In this document: piece by piece, positions 1-5,000 of the stretch
How the letters are laid out: every line of letters starts with the position of its first letter
Position numbering within the stretch: position 1 is the stretch's first letter
Source of the DNA: Clostridiaceae bacterium
GTDB lineage: Bacteria; Bacillota; Clostridia; Saccharofermentanales; UBA5734
Assembly (NCBI GenBank): GCA_012522285.1
Contig: JAAYKS010000031.1
Span: forward strand, 1 to 5,482
Direction of reading: 5' to 3'
DNA length: 5,482 bases
Notes under the pieces: model-generated
Databases searched by the model: none
What the model was told of the DNA's origin: nothing
What the model saw: only the letters and a program-made list of their open reading frames with translations
Made by a program: the position numbers and the translations under genes

Positions 1-65
1 ACGATGGCCAGGCAGAGTGAAAAGGTCGCTCCCAGCAGCAGCACGGACACGGTTTTTGAATGCAT
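1..65 (-). CDS. Partial CDS, N-terminus of a putative exported or membrane protein
   Basis: Only the first 21 codons are in the window; the gene runs off the left edge. The start at 65 is supported by a strong Shine-Dalgarno core, AGGAGG, about nine bases upstream on the minus strand. The visible peptide begins MHSKTVSVLLLGATFSLCLA: a short N-terminus with one lysine followed by a hydrophobic core. This fits a signal peptide or a first membrane helix. The cysteine near residue 18 could suggest a lipoprotein, but the residues before it (FSL) are not a convincing lipobox. The gene lies 41 bases downstream of the HTH regulator gene on the same strand, so it is probably the third cistron of that operon. 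The function cannot be told from 21 residues. Confidence 0.6.
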   Translation of the reverse strand, partial: MHSKTVSVLLLGATFSLCLAI

Positions 66-106
66 AACCTCAATCCTCCTCGTCTCTATGGAACAGTTTA
101 ATTAGC

Positions 107-346
107 TTATTCGGAATCCTGCGGGACCGCTTCCCCATCCGGATCATCCGTCCAGGTCAGCAGATCGCCGGGTTGGCAATCCAGCGCCCGGCACAAAGCA
201 TCCAGTGTGGAGAAGCGGATAGCCCGGGCGTGCCCGTTTTTCAGGATGGAAAGATTGGCGAGTGTCAAGTCGACGCGGGCAGCCAGTTCGGTCAACCCGA
301 TCTTGCGGCGGGCCATCATCACATCCAGATGGACGACAATCGGCAT
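107..346 (-). CDS. Small Cro/CI (XRE) family HTH regulator, YozG-like
   Basis: A 79-residue protein that is almost entirely one helix-turn-helix DNA-binding domain. The N-terminus MPIVVHLDVMMARRKIGLTE, the helix around TELAARV (19-25), the recognition region ANLSILKNG (30-38) and the block RFSTLDALCRALDCQPGDLL (44-63) are the hallmark of the small YozG-like regulators of Firmicutes. These are typically encoded beside DUF2975 membrane proteins, as here. The gene follows the DUF2975 gene by ten bases, and its ribosome binding site (GTAGGAG) overlaps that gene's TAG stop, so translational coupling is likely. The acidic tail (TDDPDGEAVPQDSE) is a normal family extension. It presumably acts in the cytoplasm as a repressor. 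Its target is not known, though the palindrome at 961-979 upstream of its own operon is a candidate. Confidence 0.92.
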   Translation of the reverse strand: MPIVVHLDVMMARRKIGLTELAARVDLTLANLSILKNGHARAIRFSTLDALCRALDCQPGDLLTWTDDPDGEAVPQDSE

Positions 347-356
347 GTCACATCTC

Positions 357-890
357 CTACACAGTCAGGTCGTTTTCGCTTTTAACGACATATGCCTGAC
401 GGAATACCTCCGACAGGATCAGCGCGGTCAGAACCAGGATCAGAAACAACGCGCAGCAGAACATGGTCAACAAGGTATTGTAGGTGGCGATCTTTACCGC
501 AAATACCCCTACCAGCACACCAAACGAACAGCCTACACGGCGAAACGACACCGACTGCCCGGCCGCAAACGGTTCGTTGCGTTCCATGCGCCGCAGAATC
601 CGGTGGCGTGCGAATAGGAGCCAGGCGGTGGACAGTCCGGATACATACAGAAAGCCCAGGTAGAACGGATAGCTTGATTCCGGCAGGTCCGACGGGTATT
701 CTGAGCGCAAGGTGCTGTCCGGCCCGTTTCCCTCGACCTGGACTTCCAGTTGCTGTAGCAGTGTCGGGTTTTCATAGACCGCCTGCAAAAGCCAAGGCAA
801 GAGAAGCAGCGCCAGGATATTGAGGAACAGCAACAGGTCGACGACGATGCGTAAGAACGATGACAAACTGCGCTTCCCCGTGATCAGCAT
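357..890 (-). CDS. DUF2975 family integral membrane protein
   Basis: A 177-residue protein with four predicted membrane segments at roughly residues 12-35, 76-94, 117-135 and 140-160. An extracytoplasmic loop of about 40 residues separates the first two. The motif after the second helix (RILRRMERNEPFAAGQSVSFRRVG, 97-120, with the conserved N/G-E-PF core) and the C-terminal ending SEVFRQAY...SENDLTV are characteristic of DUF2975. The family is usually found next to a YozG-like HTH protein; the biochemical role is unknown. A sensor-like or regulator-tethering role is only inference from that constant pairing. The start at 890 is supported by GGAGGTA at 898-904. It is the first gene of the leftward operon, and the promoter at 926-954 fits it well. 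The large loop (41-75) is rich in acidic residues. Confidence 0.9.
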   Translation of the reverse strand: MLITGKRSLSSFLRIVVDLLLFLNILALLLLPWLLQAVYENPTLLQQLEVQVEGNGPDSTLRSEYPSDLPESSYPFYLGFLYVSGLSTAWLLFARHRILRRMERNEPFAAGQSVSFRRVGCSFGVLVGVFAVKIATYNTLLTMFCCALFLILVLTALILSEVFRQAYVVKSENDLTV

Positions 891-925
891 GGTCTATGTA
901 CCTCCAACCGATGGTTTCCATGTCC

Positions 926-954
926 GTTATACCACGGGACATTGCGAAAAACAA
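926..954 (-). promoter_or_regulatory. Sigma-A-type promoter of the DUF2975-HTH operon
   Basis: On the minus strand the sequence reads TTGTTT (954-949), then 17 bases, then TATAAC (931-926), a 5/6 match to the -10 consensus with ideal spacing. Transcription would start near 919, giving a leader of about 29 bases that contains the GGAGGTA ribosome binding site of the DUF2975 gene. The assignment is from sequence only. Confidence 0.6.
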
Positions 955-960
955 TAAAAA

Positions 961-979
961 TTTATCGCTAATCGATAAA
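961..979. promoter_or_regulatory. Putative operator palindrome between divergent genes
   Basis: A perfect inverted repeat TTTATCG-CTAAT-CGATAAA with seven-base arms and a five-base centre. It lies six bases upstream of the -35 box of the leftward operon and overlaps a possible -10 box (TAAAAT, 976-981) for the rightward thioesterase gene. Position and symmetry suggest a site for a dimeric repressor. The neighbouring YozG-like protein is the obvious candidate, but nothing in the sequence proves that pairing. The AT-rich surroundings make a chance palindrome possible. Confidence 0.4.
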
Positions 980-1002
980 ATTCTTTACTAGGGGGCATTT
1001 TC

Positions 1003-1416
1003 ATGGAAAACACAACACTGGAAAAGGCCAGAGACTATTTCGGACGCGACCGGTATGCGGCGATGTCCGGATTTGTGATCGAATCCGTGGAAGGCGATGC
1101 GGCGACGGTCACATGTGACATCCAGGACTGTCATCTCAACGCCGCAGACACCGTAATGGGCGGGGTTCTGTTTGCAATGGCGGATTTTGCGTTTGCTGTC
1201 GGATGCAATGCCGCCTGGTTAAGAGGGACCGGATCCCGCACTGTCGCTGCGGATTGCCACATCCAATTTCTCAAAGCAGCGCGGCAGGGCCGGTTGACCG
1301 CACGGGCAATTCCACTCCAAAACGGGCGCAAACTGGGGTTTTACCGGGTTGAAGTGACGGACGATGCCGACCAGCTCATCGCGGTCATGCAGAGCGCGGG
1401 GTGTCGCACGGAGTAA
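1003..1416 (+). CDS. PaaI-family hotdog-fold thioesterase
   Basis: A 137-residue single-domain protein of normal length for the PaaI/YbgC-like acyl-CoA thioesterases, which hydrolyse acyl-CoA or aryl-CoA thioesters in the cytoplasm. The signature region runs HLNAADTVMGGVLFAMADFA (44-63). It contains the substrate-binding N46, the double glycine G53-G54 at the start of the central helix, and the acidic catalytic candidate D61. The strand pattern CHIQFLKAARQGRLTARAIPLQNGRKLGFYRVEV (about 85-118) is the usual hotdog beta-sheet with the 'G-R-L...A' turn. The His that often precedes the double Gly is replaced by M52. The start at 1003 is supported by AGGGGG at 990-995. The gene is divergent from the DUF2975 operon and is followed by a terminator, so it is probably monocistronic. 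The substrate is unknown. Confidence 0.9.
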   Translation: MENTTLEKARDYFGRDRYAAMSGFVIESVEGDAATVTCDIQDCHLNAADTVMGGVLFAMADFAFAVGCNAAWLRGTGSRTVAADCHIQFLKAARQGRLTARAIPLQNGRKLGFYRVEVTDDADQLIAVMQSAGCRTE

Positions 1417-1495
1417 GCAGGATCTCCTGGGATGTGAAGAGCCGCATTCTTCCGTTCCTCTCCGATCCACTCCACAGGACTCGAAGACACGTCAC

Positions 1496-1530
1496 GACCA
1501 GATCGGATCACGATCTGGTCTATTTATTTT
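1496..1530 (+). terminator. Intrinsic terminator after the thioesterase gene
   Basis: A perfect ten-base-pair stem, GACCAGATCG (1496-1505) with CGATCTGGTC (1511-1520), has a five-base loop and is followed by TATTTATTTT. It lies 79 bases after the thioesterase stop codon and separates that gene from the riboswitch-controlled unit. The downstream tract is U-rich but interrupted by A, so efficiency is uncertain. Confidence 0.85.
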
Positions 1531-1680
1531 ATGAACACATCTGTCAGGTGGACACATTAAAAATATCAGGTTTGATAATGACGTTATTGCAGGACACGGT
1601 ATATGGCATCCTGTCACTCAACAAACCAAGAACAATAAAAAAATATTTGGTGTTAAGTGGCATTTTGTCATAAAATGTTG
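1531..1680. other. AT-rich non-coding control region
   Basis: I see no credible gene here: the short open frames have no family resemblance and no ribosome binding site. The stretch is much more AT-rich than the genes around it, with an A-tract at 1636-1643 that could serve as an UP element or bend the DNA. It holds a small inverted repeat CATTTT-GTCAT-AAAATG (1661-1677) directly upstream of the -35 box of the next promoter, and two of the three half-sites described separately. Confidence 0.5.
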
Positions 1681-1698
1681 TTGACACCCACTCAACAC
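1615..1698. repeat. Three alternating 9-bp half-sites around the promoter
   Basis: CACTCAACA occurs at 1615-1623 and again at 1689-1697. Between them, at 1651-1659, is TGTTAAGTG, the reverse complement with one change (CACTTAACA). Start-to-start spacings are 36 and 38 bases. The middle and right copies extend to an eleven-base inverted pair, GTGTTAAGTGG (1650-1660) and CCACTCAACAC (1688-1698), with one mismatch. The right copy lies inside the promoter spacer. This is the pattern of a multi-site regulator target, but no known regulator is recognised. Confidence 0.35.
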
Positions 1699-1709
1699 TG
1701 CCGTATGCT
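1681..1709 (+). promoter_or_regulatory. Sigma-A promoter of the riboswitch transcript
   Basis: A perfect -35 box TTGACA (1681-1686) and a -10 box TATGCT (1704-1709, 4/6 match with both critical outer positions kept) are separated by exactly 17 bases. Transcription would begin near 1716, about 25 to 30 bases before the aptamer core, as expected for a riboswitch leader. A six-base inverted repeat, TGTTGA (1679-1684) with TCAACA (1692-1697), overlaps the -35 box. Confidence 0.75.
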
Positions 1710-1740
1710 GTAACACGAATGCTACAAAAATGAAATCAAA

Positions 1741-1829
1741 TCGCAAAAAGCAAACTGCGCGAAAGCGCATGTGCGCAAAGCCAGGAGTCTACGACGGCCG
1801 TACGGTCGTTATGACAGTCCGGTTGCCGA
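1741..1829 (+). promoter_or_regulatory. GEMM-I (c-di-GMP-I class) riboswitch aptamer
   Basis: Cis-acting RNA that binds a cyclic dinucleotide and sets transcription of the downstream gene. Visible family elements in order: the GCAAAC strand of P1 (1750-1755); stem P2 (TGCGC 1756-1760 with GCGCA 1765-1769) capped by a GAAA tetraloop (1761-1764); the invariant CGCAAAGCC (1774-1782), whose first A (1777) matches the ligand-stacking A47 of the Vibrio Vc2 aptamer; the tetraloop-receptor side GTCTA (1787-1791) and TTATGACAG (1809-1817); stem P3 (ACGAC 1791-1795 with GTCGT 1805-1809); and the closing GGTTGCC (1821-1827), in which TTGC pairs with GCAA of P1. The base matching ligand-contact G20 is A1749, opposite C1827 (matching C92). 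The two bases before CGCAAAG are TG rather than the usual GA. The overlap with the following terminator supports a transcriptional switch. The class is confident; the ligand (c-di-GMP or 3',3'-cGAMP) is not. Confidence 0.92.
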
Positions 1830-1856
1830 ACGGAGGCAACCAGACTGTCGTTTTTT
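1813..1856 (+). terminator. Riboswitch expression-platform terminator
   Basis: The arms GACAGTCCGGTTGCC (1813-1827) and GGCAACCAGACTGTC (1835-1849) form a 15-bp stem with one C-A mismatch and a seven-base loop, followed by G and six T (1851-1856). The whole 5' arm is the 3' part of the aptamer, including the P1 strand GGTTGCC and the lower P3 strand GACAG. Aptamer and terminator therefore cannot form together. The inferred logic is that ligand binding holds the shared strand in the aptamer and lets polymerase read through (an ON switch). Confidence 0.88.
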
Positions 1857-2013
1857 GTGTGAGTGGCCGTTGGGGGGCAGCATTCGGTTCTTTCTCGGTC
1901 GGATCCTGTATGTACGATGGGTTTCGGCCGTCCTCTAACAGGACCGCCCCGATCCAGTCATAAACATCCACTACCATCCGTAAATTCTTTGATATGCGTT
2001 TTGAGGTGGCTTT
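1857..2013 (+). other. Long leader between riboswitch and start codon
   Basis: This is about 157 bases of untranslated leader with no credible gene. It contains a hairpin, GGCCGTCCT (1926-1934) with AGGACCGCC (1940-1948), nine base pairs with one mismatch and no U tract. An alternative pairing, TCCTGT (1904-1909) with ACAGGA (1938-1943), uses the same AGGA segment. The leader ends with the ribosome binding site GAGGTGG (2003-2009), five bases before the ATG of the large surface protein, which fixes that start. Confidence 0.5.
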
Positions 2014-5000
2014 ATGAAAAAGTACGGCTCGATGAACCTGGCGTCCCGTTTCCTGTCGATTGTTTTATTGATTGTTTTGGTGTTGGGGGTTCTTCCGGTC
2101 GGTGTACGTGCGGCGGACGCATATCCGACGGACACCCGCTACGAGGATGTAGAGGCATTGCGGGTCAGTGTCTGTTCCGATCTGCACCTGACCGAGGTGG
2201 CGGCCAATCGTTCCTGGTTTGCGCGATATCTGAGGGCGGTCAAGGACGACTATGATCCGCAGCTGTTGATCATGTGCGGCGATCCGCTTACCTCAAGCTA
2301 TTCCGATCCTGGAGATACGGAGTATGACGGGGCTTTTACGGGCGTCGTCTTCTCCAATGTGTATGAAGAGGTCCGGGCGGTGGTCAATCACTACCTTGGA
2401 GACGATTCGGAATTTCCCATCATTTTGACGTCCGGAAACCACGATTCGGATCCCGGAGATTCCTATTATGCAAACTACTCCGGGTTTTCCAGCTATTATG
2501 GCGTGGTTCCGACCGAGTATTTTGACATCTTTATGTTCGGAGCGGCACCGGGAGCCTACCAGGTGTTTTCGGATGCGCAGATCGCAGCGCTGGATGCCTA
2601 TCTCAACGGCAGATCGGACAAATCTCGACCGGTATACGTCACTTCCCACTTTCCGATCGATGCCAATCGAGGTCGCGACGCCAGCAATGCGCAGGCAGTC
2701 AAGGACGTGCTGGCAAAGTACGATCAGCCCGCTACGTTTTTATGGGGTCACGACCACAACGAGACATATGCCTTCGATTTGGCTGTGCTGATCAAGGAGT
2801 ATGCCACCTATACGACCGCCAACGCGGGATCCAACTACTACAGGGGAACACAATCGTATTGCCAGGGGTTGTACCTGACACTCGACCCTGCGGAGGATAC
2901 CCTCAAGTACACGGTGGTCCATATTGACGCGAGTGAGTCGATCACACGGCTCGAGATGACACAGGAGTTGGAGATCAAAGACAATGCGCAAGCTCCGGTC
3001 ATCACGTTGCAGCCCGCCGGTCAGACAGTCGGCATCGGCGATCCGGTCACGCTGTCCGTTGGCGCTACGGTGGATCGAGGGATTTTGTCGTACCAGTGGT
3101 ATGCCAACGCCATCGCCAACCCAGCCGAAGGTACCTTGATTTCCGGCGCAACAGAAGCGGCTTATGCGGTGCCAACCGATACGCTCGGGACAGTCTACTA
3201 CTATTGTGAGGTCACCAATACCGACGATCTGGCCCAGGACGACAAGGTGACTATGCGTGCGAGTCAGACGGCCCGTGTGAGTGTGATCGACTCCGAAGCG
3301 GGGTGGGATGGTACGGTCGCAACCGGGTACACCGGCGGTTCCGGTACCGCGATGGATCCGTACCTGATCTCCTCGGGAGCGGAGCTGGCTTATCTTGCAC
3401 AGCAGGTAAGCGAAGGAATCGATTATGCGGATGCCCATTTCCTACAGACGGCGGATATCCGGTTGAACAACCTTCCCTGGACTCCTATCGGGGAGTATCT
3501 CGGGTATAACAGTTCGGACAACAAACCGTTCTCCGGAACCTATGACGGGGACGGACATATCATATATGACATGCAGGTCAACGTGGCGGTCGGCTCGACG
3601 TCCGACATCAACAAAAACGCAGCTCTCTTTGCCTATATGGATGGATCTGTGAAGAATCTGGGGTTGGTCGACGTGGACGTCTCCGCTTCCAGTGACATCG
3701 GAAACGCCTATGCAGGGGGCATCGCGGGCTACCTTGGTTCGGCGGAGGAAACGCCCGGGAGCATTGTCAACTGTTTTGTGACCGGCATCGTCGATGCCGG
3801 AATCACGACCACGGAAGAGAACACACGCACTATGGCGGGTGGTATTGCCGCGAACCTCAACTATGGGACGATCACAAACTGTTATGCCGCGGTGACAGCC
3901 GACATCAGCCACGTGACATCCGAACCCTCTTCCATGTCCGGAGCTGGAGGTGTGATCGGGTATCGAAGCAATGGCAGCTGTGAGAATTGCTATTGGAATA
4001 CGGAACTGACCTTGTCCGGGGGCGTGCAGTCGAGCGAGGTGTTGGCCGGGGTGACCGGGATGACCGGTGCAGAGATGCAGACACCGGCATTTGTAGCACA
4101 ACTCACCGCAAATGCGGGAGCGGGGAAGGCCTGGATGGCCGATCCGGGCGGACTCAATGCCGGGTACCCGATCCATGAGCGCGCGATTCCGACTGAAGAC
4201 GCAGAAAAACCGGTCTTCCTTGCCCAACCTGCCGATCAATCCATTTTGGCGGGAACAACCGCGACATTGAACGTGGATGCCCATGTGGATCGGGGTTTGT
4301 TGACCTATCAGTGGTTTTGGAGTGCGATCAACAGCAACCAGAACGGGGTCATGATCCCTGGTGCCACACAGGCTGCGTATCCGGTACCCACAGGTGCGGT
4401 TGGCTCCATCTGCTATTACTACTGCGTTGTCACCAATACGGACGAAGAGGCGGCTGGTGCCACAACCGCATCCGCTGTCACCCGGGCGGCGCGGATCGAC
4501 GTGACCGCTTCGACTGTACCATGGGACGGTAGTATCGCCACCGTGTTCGCGGGGGGATCGGGGACAGAAGAAGAACCTTATCTCATATCGAATGGAGCGG
4601 AGCTCGCCTATCTGGCGCAACAGGTGAACGCCGGGACCGCGTTTTCCAACACCTTTTTCCGACAGACGGAAGACATCGATCTGGATGGGCGGGAATGGAC
4701 ACCGATCGGACGATATATCGGGAGTAGTAATAGTGGAAACAAGCTGTTTTCCGGTACTTATGACGGGGATGGGTACACCATTTCCAATCTCAATATTGAC
4801 ATTCGGATAGAATCGTCGACCGATGCAAACAAAAATGGTGCCTTGTTCGCCTACATCGACGGAGTCGTGCAGAATCTGGGTCTGATCGGCGCGCAATCCG
4901 CAGTCAGCAACAGCTCTGGAAACGCTTATGCCGGAGGCATTGCGGGGTATTTGGGAACCAGTACAAAAATGGGTCACATCAAAAATTCCTATGTGCGGGG

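Noticed and set aside
207..823. Plus-strand open frames opposite the HTH and DUF2975 genes
   Set aside because: They are antisense shadows; the minus-strand proteins have clear family signatures, ribosome binding sites and a promoter.
1401..1673. 90-codon plus-strand open frame overlapping the end of the thioesterase gene
   Set aside because: It crosses the intrinsic terminator and AT-rich control region, lacks a ribosome binding site, and its composition changes abruptly midway.
1661..1677. Small inverted repeat CATTTT-GTCAT-AAAATG considered as a separate operator or terminator
   Set aside because: It is short and lies in AT-rich DNA where such palindromes arise easily; there is no GC stem or T tract. 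It is kept only as a note in the control region.
1730..1963. 77-codon plus-strand open frame
   Set aside because: It runs through the riboswitch aptamer and its terminator, has no ribosome binding site and no recognisable protein features.
3442..4977. 511-codon open frame on the minus strand, with others in the same frame at 2293-2649, 2740-3438 and 5026-5442
   Set aside because: All lie codon-on-codon antisense to the large plus-strand gene. In that register only plus codons TTA, CTA and TCA make stops, and these are rare in the gene. The translations look like no family and are rich in Arg, Cys and His, while the plus strand shows clear domains.
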